A stretch of DNA of 64,000 nt from Enterococcus hulanensis (GCF_005405485.1 NZ_BJED01000001.1:248001-312000), one strand, 5' to 3'. Counted from the first letter of the stretch, positions 1 to 9,474 are shown. A program made the numbers and translations. The notes: generated from the sequence alone by a model not told the origin.

Positions 1-83
1 ATCTCGGCTCGGCCCCTACGAGCTTCCCGAATAATAATAATGGGGGCGATAACGGAGAAAATCAAGAAACACCAAGCGAATAG
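1..83 (+). CDS. C-terminal end of an upstream protein (partial)
   Basis: Reading frame 3 is open from the left edge to a TAG at 81-83 and encodes about 26 residues rich in Asn, Gly, Glu and Pro (contains NNNNGGDNGENQ, ends TPSE). The other two frames give no better reading: one stops at 32-34 and the other runs past the terminator region. A low-complexity hydrophilic tail followed by a hairpin at 159-193 fits the end of a cell-surface or penicillin-binding-type protein, but the family cannot be named from so short a tail. Confidence 0.6.
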   Translation, partial: LGSAPTSFPNNNNGGDNGENQETPSE

Positions 84-158
84 TTGGTTTTTAGCAGAGA
101 ATCCTGCTGTTCTATAACAAAACCATAAATTAAATTAGTATAAAATTGAATAACTTTT

Positions 159-193
159 ATAAACTCATTCGATAAATTGACGAATGAGTTTAT
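159..193 (+). terminator. Terminator of the upstream gene
   Basis: A 13-bp perfect inverted repeat (ATAAACTCATTCG at 159-171 and its complement at 181-193) with a 9-nt loop, followed by a moderately T-rich tract. It sits between the partial gene ending at 83 and the promoter at 199-229. Confidence 0.7.
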
Positions 194-198
194 TTGTG

Positions 199-229
199 TT
201 GGTTAATAAATAATTATTTGTGTTATAAT
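199..229 (+). promoter_or_regulatory. Promoter for the small anchored protein
   Basis: TATAAT at 224-229 is preceded by TG one base upstream (extended -10). TTGGTT at 199-204 is a possible -35 with a 19-nt spacer, longer than ideal, so the extended -10 probably carries most of the activity. Confidence 0.55.
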
Positions 230-289
230 GAGAATTATATAAATATTAAAATATCATTTGTTTGAATTTTTAAAATGGAGGCATTAAGC

Positions 290-664
290 ATGGATGGAAC
301 AACCAAAGAACAAGATAAGATTCGCAGAGGGACGCTGCTCATTTCACTTTTATTGCTAGTATGCAGTTTGGGAAGCTACTTCGTCTATCAGCATTTTTAT
401 CAGCCAGAGCTGCATGTGTCTTTTGTCAGCAAGAAAACTTTGCCGAATACTGGAAGTGTAAAGGACCCGGAAGATAAAAAAGCTAAAAATGTAAACAATT
501 ATTCAGCCAGCAGGAAAAACCAGCCCAATAGCACCTTGGAAAAAGAGCTGGAGATTGATCCGCTTAACCCGCTAATTGATAAAGAAAATTCGGAAAAAAC
601 GGTTCCTAGAAGTCCTTCTTCTAAAGTTTTTAAATTGAGTGACGAAATCGAAAGTTCGTACTAG
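290..664 (+). CDS. Small membrane-anchored hypothetical protein
   Basis: 124 residues, no family recognised. The start at 290 is chosen over the ATG at 275 because GGAGG at 277-281 lies 8 nt upstream of 290 and would overlap a start at 275. Residues about 14-34 form a single hydrophobic segment after KIRRG, so the protein is most likely a type II membrane protein or has an uncleaved signal anchor, with a Lys/Asn/Ser/Glu-rich extracellular tail of about 90 residues. The tail contains LPNTG (about residue 52), but no hydrophobic segment and basic tail follow, so it is not a sortase substrate. It is monocistronic: its own promoter lies upstream, and the next gene has a separate promoter. Function unknown. 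Confidence 0.65.
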   Translation: MDGTTKEQDKIRRGTLLISLLLLVCSLGSYFVYQHFYQPELHVSFVSKKTLPNTGSVKDPEDKKAKNVNNYSASRKNQPNSTLEKELEIDPLNPLIDKENSEKTVPRSPSSKVFKLSDEIESSY

Positions 665-749
665 GATTTGGACTTTTTAGAACAATCTGGAAACGTGAGG
701 GCCATGCGTTTTCCTTAAAAAAATCGAGGCAGGGAAAATACTAACGAAA

Positions 750-786
750 AGAAAGCGTTGACATTGTGATTTTCCTCCTTTACAAT
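750..786 (+). promoter_or_regulatory. Promoter of the beta-glucoside operon with overlapping cre site
   Basis: TTGACA at 758-763 and TACAAT at 781-786 are separated by exactly 17 nt. The stretch AGAAAGCGTTGACA (750-763) matches the CcpA cre consensus at its AAGCGTT core and CA end and overlaps the -35 box. CcpA bound there would block RNA polymerase, giving glucose repression of the operon. The cre assignment is by consensus only. Confidence 0.8.
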
Positions 787-833
787 AATGATGAGAAAAC
801 TTAAATCAAAGCAACGGTGGTAGTTGCTGCTTT

Positions 834-864
834 GAGTATGTTACTGATAATGCAGGCAGAACTC
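834..864 (+). promoter_or_regulatory. RAT: ribonucleic antiterminator for LicT/BglG-type protein
   Basis: The RNA from 834 to 864 has the hallmark TGTTACTG ... GCAGGC pairing of BglG/LicT/SacY target hairpins, closed by GAGT (834-837) and ACTC (861-864). The 3' base abuts and overlaps the 5' arm of the terminator at 864-913. LicT binding here would stabilise the RAT and allow read-through into licT-bglP. Confidence 0.85.
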
Positions 865-913
865 AAATTACCTTGGGATAAATACGCTATCCTTAGGTAA
901 TTTGGGTTTTTTT
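864..913 (+). terminator. Regulated leader terminator of the beta-glucoside operon
   Basis: CAAATTACCT (864-873) pairs perfectly with AGGTAATTTG (895-904), with an inner GGATA/TATCC extension (876-880, 888-892), then a run of seven T at 907-913. It lies between the RAT and the licT start, the usual attenuator position. Confidence 0.85.
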
Positions 914-932
914 GTTTGAAAGGAGGGAAAGC

Positions 933-1793
933 ATGATCATCAGTCAAATTTTGAACAATAATGTAGCCATTGTAAAAAAAGGGAGCAATAACCAAGCTCG
1001 CGGAAACGAAATCATAGTTTACTCTAAAGGCGTCGCTTTTAAACACAAAGCCGGCGACAGTATCGGGGAAAAAGATATTCAAAAGACCTACGTCTTAGAT
1101 TCACATGATAAATTGGAGCACTTCAGCTATTTACTTTCTAACACTAAAGACGAATACCTTCAGATCGTAACCAAGACGATTGAATATGGTGAGGAAGTTA
1201 TTCAGCAGGATGTTTCCGATTATCTCTATTTAGCCTTGCTGGATCACATCGATTTTGCCATCAAACGATTGCAAAAAGAGCAAATCGTCAAAAGTCCACT
1301 GGATTGGGAGGTCCGCAAGTTTTATCCGGAGCATTACCAAATCGGGCTTTACGCGGTGGGATTGATCGAAGAAACCACAGGCTTAGACTGTCCCCCAGAA
1401 GAAGCCGTCTCCATCGCATTGCATTTTATCAACTTACAGACCAAAGGCAGTGAGGACGATAATATGATGCGGATGATGGAAGCGGTGCGGAACATCTTAT
1501 CGATTATCAAATATCATTATCGCTTGGATTTTGAAGAGGAGAGTATCAATTACATTCGCCTTGTCACGCATCTGCAGTATTTTATCATTCGGATGTTTAA
1601 GAATGAGACATTTACCTCAAATGAGACTGAGCTTAATCGGCAAATTCGCAAACTTTATCCAGAAGCATACAGCTGTGTCAATAAGATTCGCATCTATGTC
1701 AGAGACACGTTTGAAAAAGAATTATCAGATGATGAGGAGGCCTACTTAATGCTCCACATCCAACGAGTTACAAAACGAGAAGAGGAGAATTAA
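933..1793 (+). CDS. licT: LicT/BglG-family transcription antiterminator
   Basis: 286 residues, the usual size. The ATG at 933 follows AGGAGG at 921-926; an in-frame upstream TTG at 912 has no such site. Residues 1-55 are the CAT RNA-binding domain (begins MIISQILNNNVAIV). PRD1 carries His105 and His164 (DH, LHF), PRD2 carries His213 and His275, matching the four phosphorylatable histidines of B. subtilis LicT. Known mechanism: the EII component phosphorylates PRD1 and inactivates the protein without substrate, while HPr phosphorylates PRD2 and activates it, so it needs both the sugar and absence of glucose. It binds the RAT at 834-864 and, by inference, a second RAT at 14833-14862. It precedes the EII gene by one base and is probably translationally coupled to it. 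Confidence 0.93.
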   Translation: MIISQILNNNVAIVKKGSNNQARGNEIIVYSKGVAFKHKAGDSIGEKDIQKTYVLDSHDKLEHFSYLLSNTKDEYLQIVTKTIEYGEEVIQQDVSDYLYLALLDHIDFAIKRLQKEQIVKSPLDWEVRKFYPEHYQIGLYAVGLIEETTGLDCPPEEAVSIALHFINLQTKGSEDDNMMRMMEAVRNILSIIKYHYRLDFEEESINYIRLVTHLQYFIIRMFKNETFTSNETELNRQIRKLYPEAYSCVNKIRIYVRDTFEKELSDDEEAYLMLHIQRVTKREEEN

Positions 1794-1794
1794 G

Positions 1795-3639
1795 ATGAAA
1801 TATCAAGAATTTTGCAACCAGCTGATCGAATTGGTCGGCGGTAAAGAAAATATTCAAAGCGTGACGAACTGTATGACGCGCTTACGTTTTAAATTGAAGG
1901 ACCGCAATCTTCCTAAAACAGAAGAAATCAAGGAGCTGCCTGATGTGATCGACGTGGTCTCAAATGATGTGGCTTATCAAGTCATTATTGGTACTCAGGT
2001 ACAGGACATTCGTCCAGAGATGAATCAGATTTTAGGCTTAGGCGGAGGCGAAGTTAAATCTGAAGCTGGGGAAAAAGAAAAATTCGTGACGATGGCCTTA
2101 CGAATCTTGTCTGAGGCGATGGGTCCGATCTTGATTCCCATCATGGCAGCCGGGCTGATAGCCGGAATCTTGTCTTTGCTTTCTTTGACGGGATTAGTAT
2201 CGGCGGAAAGCTCGACCTATATGATCCTAGATGCGATTCGGCAAGCAGTGTTCTTCTTTTTACCAGTGTTGATCGCGATTTCTTTTGCTCGACGCTTAGA
2301 GGTCAACGAGTATCTGGCGGTCACAGTCGCATTGACCTTAATGTCTGATGCGATTAATGGCGCGAAGGGACTGGATTTTCTGGGCTTGAGTTTACCAGAG
2401 ACCACTTATTCAAATTCCTTTTTCCCAATTATTTTAAGTATCATCTTCATGAAATATGTTGGGAAATTCCTAGAGAAAATCATGCCGAAAGCGCTGCAAT
2501 ATTTCTTCAATCCGGTATTAATCTTGATTATTACAGTACCGGTAACGCTGATTTTATTCGGACCTTTAGGAACATATATCGGCGATGGCTTGAACTTTGT
2601 CTTTGATTTTGTTGGAAATACCTTGGGCAGCTGGAGTGTTGTAATGCTCTATGCCGCGTTACAGCCATTCTTAATTACGATCGGTGCAGGGAATTTTATT
2701 ATTCCGATCTTTATGAATTCATATGCGACTCTAGGCTATGACGCTGTCTTTACCGCAGCTTGGATCATTTCTGATATCGCAGTATGTGGTGCGGTAATGG
2801 GCTACTTCTTCCGCTCAAAAGACAAAAAGCAAAAGCAATTGTTTGGGACGACGGCTTTCAGTGCGTTCATGGGTGTAACTGAACCGGCTATTTACGGAGT
2901 GTTTGTTAAGTATCGCCGGCCATATATCGCTGTCATGATCGGTGGCGGACTGGGCGGATTGTTCGCCGGCTTGATGAAGGTTGTTGGGTATGCGCCGGTT
3001 GGTTTGTTCGGGATCGCCTCATTTATCGGTAAAGATAATTACAGAAACTTCTATATGATGTTGATTGCAGTCATTATCGGTTTTGTTGGAGCTGGGATTG
3101 CCGCCTTTATTTTAGGAATTCCAAATGATGAAAAAGCCAAAGAAAAACAAGCGAAGCCAGTGGAAACAGATGCCGAAGCAGTTACAAAATTATTGATCAA
3201 AGCGCCGGTCAAAGGCAAAAACGTCGCATTAAGCAATGTGAATGACAAAGCCTTTTCTTCATCCGCGCTAGGAAAAGGGCTGGGGATCGAACCAGAAGAA
3301 GATACGATTCATGCACCGGTCAACGGTGAAGTCGTAAGTTTATTCCCAACCAATCATGCCATTGGGATCAAAACCGAATACGGCGTGGAGATTCTGATTC
3401 ATATTGGGATCAATACTGTTGAATTAGATGGTGATTATTTTGAAGCGTTTGTTAAGCAAGGGGATCAGGTTTCGGCCGGCGATCCAATCCTGAAGGCTGA
3501 TATGGCCGGGATTCGCAGTAAAGGCTACGATCCAGTCGTGATCACAGTCATCACCAATACAGCGGATTACTTAGATGTTTTGCCAACCAGTGATTTGAGC
3601 TTGAATAGTAAAGAAGACTGCCTGACAGTCGTTGTCTAA
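1795..3639 (+). CDS. bglP: PTS beta-glucoside-specific EIIBCA permease
   Basis: 614 residues, full length for the BglF/BglP type. It imports and phosphorylates aryl-beta-glucosides or cellobiose-like sugars at the membrane. Order of domains: EIIB (about 1-90) with the phospho-cysteine Cys26 in TNCMTRLRF; hydrophobic EIIC (about 100-440) with about ten membrane segments; a linker rich in Lys/Glu/Ala; EIIA of the glucose type (about 480-614) with the phosphorylated His536 in ILIHIG and the partner His in TNHAIGI. The gene starts one base after licT and is followed 15 nt later by the phospho-beta-glucosidase, so the imported sugar phosphate is hydrolysed by the next product. It also serves as the sensor that phosphorylates LicT. 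The exact sugar cannot be read from sequence. Confidence 0.93.
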   Translation: MKYQEFCNQLIELVGGKENIQSVTNCMTRLRFKLKDRNLPKTEEIKELPDVIDVVSNDVAYQVIIGTQVQDIRPEMNQILGLGGGEVKSEAGEKEKFVTMALRILSEAMGPILIPIMAAGLIAGILSLLSLTGLVSAESSTYMILDAIRQAVFFFLPVLIAISFARRLEVNEYLAVTVALTLMSDAINGAKGLDFLGLSLPETTYSNSFFPIILSIIFMKYVGKFLEKIMPKALQYFFNPVLILIITVPVTLILFGPLGTYIGDGLNFVFDFVGNTLGSWSVVMLYAALQPFLITIGAGNFIIPIFMNSYATLGYDAVFTAAWIISDIAVCGAVMGYFFRSKDKKQKQLFGTTAFSAFMGVTEPAIYGVFVKYRRPYIAVMIGGGLGGLFAGLMKVVGYAPVGLFGIASFIGKDNYRNFYMMLIAVIIGFVGAGIAAFILGIPNDEKAKEKQAKPVETDAEAVTKLLIKAPVKGKNVALSNVNDKAFSSSALGKGLGIEPEEDTIHAPVNGEVVSLFPTNHAIGIKTEYGVEILIHIGINTVELDGDYFEAFVKQGDQVSAGDPILKADMAGIRSKGYDPVVITVITNTADYLDVLPTSDLSLNSKEDCLTVVV

Positions 3640-5088
<1,449 letters not shown>

Positions 5089-5089
5089 A

Positions 5090-5869
5090 ATGAAAAAAGT
5101 ATTTGGGGCGTTGTTAACCTGTTTATTAGGCTTAACGTTGATTGGCGGATTGACTAAAGGTGTTGAGGCCGAGGCAGCGAAGAAAAATGATGAAGTCACG
5201 ATTTACTTGATCCGTCATGGGAAGACCTTCTTCAATACAACTGGTCAGGTTCAGGGATTCGCGGATTCCCCATTAACCGACAAGGGGATCAGTCAGGCGA
5301 AAAAATTAGGTGCAGGGTTGAAGGATATCAAGTTTGACTTGGCCTATTCTAGTGATTTAGGGCGTCAGCGCAATACCGCCAAGCTGATCCTTTCAAAAAA
5401 TGACCATAAAAAACCGAAATTGGTCGAACACGACGGCTTTAAAGAGTGGAACTATGGCGGTTATGAAGGAAAAACCGATAAAGAAATGTGGACCCCAATC
5501 TTTGAAGCGAACGGCTTCAAGCTGGATGATGACTGGTCGGATTATGACAAGCTTGTCGAAAAAATCGGTGACGACGGCATCGCAAACACGATCGCAGAAA
5601 ATGATCCGCTGAAAGCAGCTGAGAATTACGATGAAATCACCACTCGCGGACAAGCAGCGATGGACAAGGTAGTCAAAGATGCCAAGAAAAAGAATGCGAA
5701 AAATGTCATGATCGTATCCTCAGGCGGCATGATCCCGACATTGCTAGAGCTGCTGGTTCCTGACGAGTACAACGGTGAGATGCTGGATAATTGCAGCGTG
5801 ACAACACTGAAATACAAAGATGGCAAGTATACGCTGGATAAGATTGGCGATACACAGTATATTGAATAG
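5090..5869 (+). CDS. Secreted histidine-phosphatase-superfamily protein lacking the second catalytic His
   Basis: 259 residues. The start at 5090 is one base after the glucosidase stop and has GGGGAGG at 5074-5080; an in-frame ATG at 5072 would lie inside the RBS. Residues 1-29 are a signal peptide (MKKVFG, hydrophobic core, likely cut after VEAEA). The mature part begins with the superfamily motif IRHGKT (nucleophile His43) and has SSDLGRQRNTA and EWNYGGYEG as expected. Where the family has SHGG, this protein has SSGG (Ser210-Ser211), so the second pocket histidine is replaced by serine. Activity may be lost, changed, or be mutase/transferase-like. It is the last gene of the beta-glucoside operon, which is an unusual place for a secreted phosphatase; it could act on phosphate esters outside the cell. 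The gene at 9611 is a cytoplasmic relative that keeps both histidines. Confidence 0.85.
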   Translation: MKKVFGALLTCLLGLTLIGGLTKGVEAEAAKKNDEVTIYLIRHGKTFFNTTGQVQGFADSPLTDKGISQAKKLGAGLKDIKFDLAYSSDLGRQRNTAKLILSKNDHKKPKLVEHDGFKEWNYGGYEGKTDKEMWTPIFEANGFKLDDDWSDYDKLVEKIGDDGIANTIAENDPLKAAENYDEITTRGQAAMDKVVKDAKKKNAKNVMIVSSGGMIPTLLELLVPDEYNGEMLDNCSVTTLKYKDGKYTLDKIGDTQYIE

Positions 5870-5874
5870 AAGCA

Positions 5875-5910
5875 AAATCCCTTCACTGAAAAAAATCAGT
5901 GAAGGGATTT
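5875..5910. terminator. Bidirectional terminator
   Basis: AAATCCCTTCACTGA (5875-5889) and its perfect complement at 5896-5910 flank a 6-nt A-rich loop, with T tracts in both directions. It closes the beta-glucoside operon and the convergent isochorismatase gene. Confidence 0.9.
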
Positions 5911-5914
5911 TTTG

Positions 5915-6532
5915 TTAACGCAAATTAGAAAAAGCGCCGAACTTCGTCATCAATTCATCGAAGCCTGGAACGGTTTCTTCGCGATTCCAATCGCGTTGCA
6001 ATTCGCACGCAAGCTGGGCGATGGAGGTCAGTTGCGCACCGGCTTGTTCGACGCGGCGCAGGGCTGTTTCATGAGCGATCGGTGAGGTTCCGCCGACTGC
6101 ATCGACGATTGGATAAACTTCGTAGCCTTCCTTCAAAGCGTCCAAGGTTGGGAAAGTTAAACAAGCTTCGGTCCACAAAGCAAGGATCAAGATTTTTTTC
6201 CGACCAGTTGCTTTAATTGCTTCATTATATTCTTTGTCTTCCCACGCATTGATGGAGCTGCGGTCATAGGACGGTACATCTTCGCCGACAGCTTTCTTCA
6301 AAACAGGGATCGTATCGGTATTCCAGCCTTTTTCAACATTTACCGTTGAAAGGACGATCGGGATATTATAAAGTTTCGCCAGCTCGATCACAAGTTCCGT
6401 ATTGCGGATCAATTCGGAACGATTCATGGAATTGATTGAGTTGATCTGAGTCGGTTGATAATCGATCACTGTCAACACCGTATTTTCTGGTGAAAGTAAT
6501 TCATCTTCCGTTCTTTTCGCATAGCTAGTCAT
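5915..6532 (-). CDS. Isochorismatase-family cysteine hydrolase (YcaC-like)
   Basis: 205 residues from the ATG at 6532. A GTG nine bases upstream (6541) would overlap the GAGGGAG ribosome site, so it is not preferred. The family shares an alpha/beta fold with an Asp-Lys-Cys catalytic set. Visible here are Asp24 in VIDYQ, the NAWED segment near 95-100 and the nucleophilic Cys124 in WTEACLTFP. The length and the TEACLTFPTLDA region match the YcaC-type hydrolases, which have no firmly established substrate. Cytoplasmic. It is a single gene facing the beta-glucoside operon, with the LysR regulator upstream on the same strand 68 nt away; the regulator might control it. Specific substrate unknown. 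Confidence 0.85.
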   Translation of the reverse strand: MTSYAKRTEDELLSPENTVLTVIDYQPTQINSINSMNRSELIRNTELVIELAKLYNIPIVLSTVNVEKGWNTDTIPVLKKAVGEDVPSYDRSSINAWEDKEYNEAIKATGRKKILILALWTEACLTFPTLDALKEGYEVYPIVDAVGGTSPIAHETALRRVEQAGAQLTSIAQLACELQRDWNREETVPGFDELMTKFGAFSNLR

Positions 6533-6600
6533 TCTATTCACTCCCTCAAATTAATACCTTCATTCTACTGCTTATTCCAAAAAATCACGAAGATTTCGTT

Positions 6601-7470
6601 TTATTGAATCTGCATCAGCTTTTCAAGAAAGAGGCTTCCCGCATTTGAGAAAATTTGTTTTCTTTTCCAGATAATACTGATCCTAGAAGTGAGGGCTGGT
6701 TCAAGAGGAATAAAGACTAAGCCGTTATTCTGGGTATGAATGATTCCATCGATACAAAAGGCAGCACTTTGTCCTTCTTTAACTAATAAGGACGCGTTGT
6801 AAAGCAAGTTATAGCTGCCGATAATATTAAAATTGCTTAAATTACCGCCTAGCCATTCTGACAGTTGATTATTTACCAGCGTTTGATTAGAGATCAGCAA
6901 GGCATGATCCTTCAGCTCCTGTGGCGATACGGTCTCTTTTCCTGCCAGCTCATGCTTTTCATTTACTAAAATACCCCAGCGATCCGCAACCGGTAGGGAG
7001 AGGTATTCATACTTTTGCTTCTCAACCGGATCGATAACCAGCCCAAAATCCAACAGGCCCTTATCGATCTTATCCTTCACATCGTCAGCGTTGCCACTGT
7101 ACATATGAACATTGATATCCGGATATTTCTCCATCAAGTCATTCAGGATCACCGATAGAAATTGAAAGGCTTGTGTTTCACCGCCGCCTATCAGGATATC
7201 TCCGCCGATGACTTCATTCTTTTGAAGGTTCGCTGTTGTGGTATCTACCAGTGACAGAATTTCCTTGCCGCGATTTTGCAGGTAGACGCCATCTTCCGTT
7301 AAAGAGATTTCACGATTTCCGCGAATGAAGAGCTGAACACCTAATTCTTCCTCCAAATCCTTTAATTGCTTCGACAAAGTAGGCTGAGACAGGTGGAGAA
7401 CGGCCGCGGCTTTACTGATGGTCTTTTCTCTGGCAACGGTTAAAAAGTAATTCAATACACGTAATTCCAT
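6601..7470 (-). CDS. LysR-family transcriptional regulator
   Basis: 289 residues, the normal LTTR length. The N-terminal winged HTH (1-65; MELRVLNYFLTVAREKTISKAA, LHLSQPTLSKQLKDLEEELG) is followed by a periplasmic-binding-like effector domain (about 90-285). It is transcribed divergently from the acetyltransferase at 7580 and upstream of the co-directional hydrolase at 5915. By the usual LysR arrangement it should regulate the divergent acetyltransferase-SDR pair and itself from the 109-nt intergenic region, which contains the inverted repeat at 7532-7549. Effector unknown. Confidence 0.9.
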   Translation of the reverse strand: MELRVLNYFLTVAREKTISKAAAVLHLSQPTLSKQLKDLEEELGVQLFIRGNREISLTEDGVYLQNRGKEILSLVDTTTANLQKNEVIGGDILIGGGETQAFQFLSVILNDLMEKYPDINVHMYSGNADDVKDKIDKGLLDFGLVIDPVEKQKYEYLSLPVADRWGILVNEKHELAGKETVSPQELKDHALLISNQTLVNNQLSEWLGGNLSNFNIIGSYNLLYNASLLVKEGQSAAFCIDGIIHTQNNGLVFIPLEPALTSRISIIWKRKQIFSNAGSLFLEKLMQIQ

Positions 7471-7531
7471 GCTCTTCCTCCTATAACTAAAAGCGATAGC
7501 TGCCTATTCTATATAAGTATTAGTCATTGCA

Positions 7532-7549
7532 AGTATAGCGAAGTATACT
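7532..7549. promoter_or_regulatory. Candidate LysR operator
   Basis: AGTATA (7532-7537) and TATACT (7544-7549) form a perfect 6-bp inverted repeat spaced by 6 nt. It lies about 30 nt upstream of the acetyltransferase start and about 60 nt from the divergent LysR gene. Dyads of this size with a T-N11-A core are typical LysR binding sites. Confidence 0.45.
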
Positions 7550-7579
7550 CTAATCAGCAACTAGAGGAGGGCAGAGACA

Positions 7580-8140
7580 ATGATCAAACATGAATTATTA
7601 GCGAAGATACAAAGACAAGAGATTTTGCCGGGATCATATATGTATGATGAGATCCATAGGCTGAAGGCTGATAATGAACGGCTCGTAGTGGAAATGAATC
7701 AGCACTATCAGACTGCCGAAGAAATGCGAGCCTCATTAGAAAAAATCACTGGACGAGCGATCGATGCTTCTGTAACGATTTCTCAGCCGTTTTATACAGA
7801 TTTTGGCAAACACATTTCTTTTGGAAAAGATATTTTTATCAATCAAAACGTAACCTTCGTTGATTTAGGCGGGATCGTGATTGAGGACCATGTTCTGATC
7901 GGTCCTATGTGCCGGATTATTTCCGTCAACCACCTGATTGATCCTACTAAGCGCAGAGGTCTGTCGGTAGCTGCGGTCAAGATCGAAGAAAATGCTTGGC
8001 TGGGTGCCAACGTAACGGTTCTTCCTGGTGTGACCATCGGAAAAAATGCGGTCATTGCTGCGGATTCGACCGTCACAAAGGATGTACCAGACAATGTGAT
8101 TGTCGCCGGAACGCCAGCTAAAGTAATCAAAGAAATTTAA
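7580..8140 (+). CDS. Sugar O-acetyltransferase, maltose/galactoside acetyltransferase type
   Basis: 186 residues, AGAGGAGGG ribosome site at 7562-7570. The N-terminal helical Mac-type segment (about 1-55) is followed by the left-handed beta-helix hexapeptide repeats (FYTDFGKHISFGKDIFINQN onward) and the C-terminal signature of this family (LGANVTVLPGVTIGKNAVIAADSTV, then VPDNVIVAGTPAKVIKEI). The catalytic His is probably in ISVNHLIDP. The enzyme uses acetyl-CoA to acetylate sugars in the cytoplasm, usually seen as detoxification of unmetabolised sugars. It is divergent from the LysR gene and followed by the SDR with a 68-nt gap. Confidence 0.88.
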   Translation: MIKHELLAKIQRQEILPGSYMYDEIHRLKADNERLVVEMNQHYQTAEEMRASLEKITGRAIDASVTISQPFYTDFGKHISFGKDIFINQNVTFVDLGGIVIEDHVLIGPMCRIISVNHLIDPTKRRGLSVAAVKIEENAWLGANVTVLPGVTIGKNAVIAADSTVTKDVPDNVIVAGTPAKVIKEI

Positions 8141-8208
8141 CTTTGCGAAAAGTCAGAAGTACTGTACAAATCTAAAACCAGCTACTAAAAATGAAAAGGG
8201 GAAGAACA

Positions 8209-8949
8209 ATGACAGCTATTTCAGAAAAAGTAATTATTATTATGGGCGCATCATCAGGTATTGGAGAAGCCACCGCGAAACTATTAGCCAGTAAAGGCGC
8301 AAAGCTTGTCCTAGCAGCTCGCCGGGAAGAACGCATCAAAGCTTTAGCGGATACATTAGGCAAAGATGTTTTTTATCAAAAGGCTGATGTGACCGATCGG
8401 CAACAGGTCCAAAGGGTGATTGATTTGGCACTGGAAAAATTCGGCCGAATCGATGTGATGTATAACAACGCCGGGATCATGCCGCAGGGAAATCTCGCGA
8501 AATTAGAGTATAAGAGCTGGCAAGAGATGCTAGATATCAACATTATGGGTGTGCTGAATGGAATCGGGGCCGTTTTGCCGATCATGCAAAAACAACAGAC
8601 AGGATTGATCATTTCGACAGACTCAGTGGCAGGACATGTCGTCTATCCGGGTTCAGCCGTTTATAACGGAACAAAATACGCAGTCAGAGCGATCATGGAA
8701 GGCTTACGGCAGGAAGAGCTGGATAACGGGATTCGTTCGACGATTATTTCGCCGGGAATGGTCGCCTCTGAATTATTCAGTACCGTCGGCGACGAATCGA
8801 CAGAGGCAGCGCTGCGAGAAACGGCGGGAAAGGCCGGCTTTAGTTTATCATCAGAGGATGTGGCGCAGGCAGTCTTGTATGCGATCGAACAACCGGAGCA
8901 TGTGACGATCAGCGAGGTCTTGTTGCGTCCGGCCAAGCAGAGTATTTAA
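8209..8949 (+). CDS. Short-chain dehydrogenase/reductase (SDR)
   Basis: 246 residues from the ATG at 8209, preceded by AAGGGGAAG at 8196-8204; an ATG at 8191 lies upstream of that site. Classical SDR features: the nucleotide-binding GASSGIG (about residues 13-19), the acidic ADVTD, the structural NNAG, catalytic Ser in STDSVAGH, and YNGTK (Tyr-x-x-x-Lys). An Arg after the first beta strand (AARREERI) suggests NADP(H) preference. It resembles the clavulanate-dehydrogenase-like/YdfG branch that reduces small aldehydes or hydroxy acids. It lies behind the acetyltransferase and probably shares the LysR-controlled promoter. Substrate unknown. Confidence 0.9.
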   Translation: MTAISEKVIIIMGASSGIGEATAKLLASKGAKLVLAARREERIKALADTLGKDVFYQKADVTDRQQVQRVIDLALEKFGRIDVMYNNAGIMPQGNLAKLEYKSWQEMLDINIMGVLNGIGAVLPIMQKQQTGLIISTDSVAGHVVYPGSAVYNGTKYAVRAIMEGLRQEELDNGIRSTIISPGMVASELFSTVGDESTEAALRETAGKAGFSLSSEDVAQAVLYAIEQPEHVTISEVLLRPAKQSI

Positions 8950-8954
8950 TTAAT

Positions 8955-8976
8955 ATAGAAGCTTTATAGAAGCTTT
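8955..8976. repeat. Tandem 11-bp duplication
   Basis: ATAGAAGCTTT occurs twice head to tail (8955-8965, 8966-8976) just after the SDR stop. It is probably a slippage product without function. Confidence 0.7.
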
Positions 8977-9000
8977 CAAGTGATAGCGGAGTTGATGGAA

Positions 9001-9474
9001 ATGACATTCCTCCAAAGATTCTTTTTGATCGGAATAACGGGAGTTTGTTTGAGCGCTTTTGCCGGCTGCTCTTCACCCGATTATTCGCGGACGAACGAAT
9101 CAACAGCATTCAGTAAAGAGGAGAACGAAGAAATCATGCGATTACGGATCAACGGGGACGAATTCCAAGTAAAGCTAGAGCAGAACCAAACGGCGGAAAA
9201 ATTACGAATGATCCTGCCGAAAAAATTCAGGATGCAAGACCTGCATCAAAATGAAAAATATTATGATCTTCCTCAAAGTCTTCCAACTAATGCAACGCGA
9301 GTTGGGAAGATCAAAGCAGGTGACGTAATGTTGTACGGAGATGACACTCTAGTTATTTTTTATCAATCCTTTGAAACTAATTTTTCGTATACAAGGATTG
9401 GTCGAATCGTTGAGACACAAAATCTGGCAGAGCGGTTTGGGATAGATGAAATCCAGATCGAGAGAAGTAAATGA
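9001..9474 (+). CDS. Lipoprotein with cyclophilin-like fold
   Basis: 157 residues from the ATG at 9001. GGAG at 8988-8991 is 9 nt upstream; an ATG at 8995 and a GTG at 8980 are in frame but badly spaced. A short signal peptide ends in a lipobox-like FAGC, so Cys22 or so would be lipidated and the protein held on the outer face of the membrane. Residues about 45-157 match the bacterial cyclophilin-like domain: LRINGDEFQVKLEQNQTA, then YYDLPQSLPTN, GDVMLYGDDTLVIFYQSF and YTRIGRI. These proteins have the cyclophilin fold but no proven prolyl isomerase activity. Anchoring by a lipobox is less common, as most relatives are cytoplasmic. Role unknown. Confidence 0.82.
   Translation: MTFLQRFFLIGITGVCLSAFAGCSSPDYSRTNESTAFSKEENEEIMRLRINGDEFQVKLEQNQTAEKLRMILPKKFRMQDLHQNEKYYDLPQSLPTNATRVGKIKAGDVMLYGDDTLVIFYQSFETNFSYTRIGRIVETQNLAERFGIDEIQIERSK

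Noticed and set aside
440-454. LPNTG inside the small anchored protein, looking like a sortase motif
   Set aside because: It is in the middle of the hydrophilic tail; no hydrophobic segment and positive tail follow, so it cannot be a cell-wall sorting signal.
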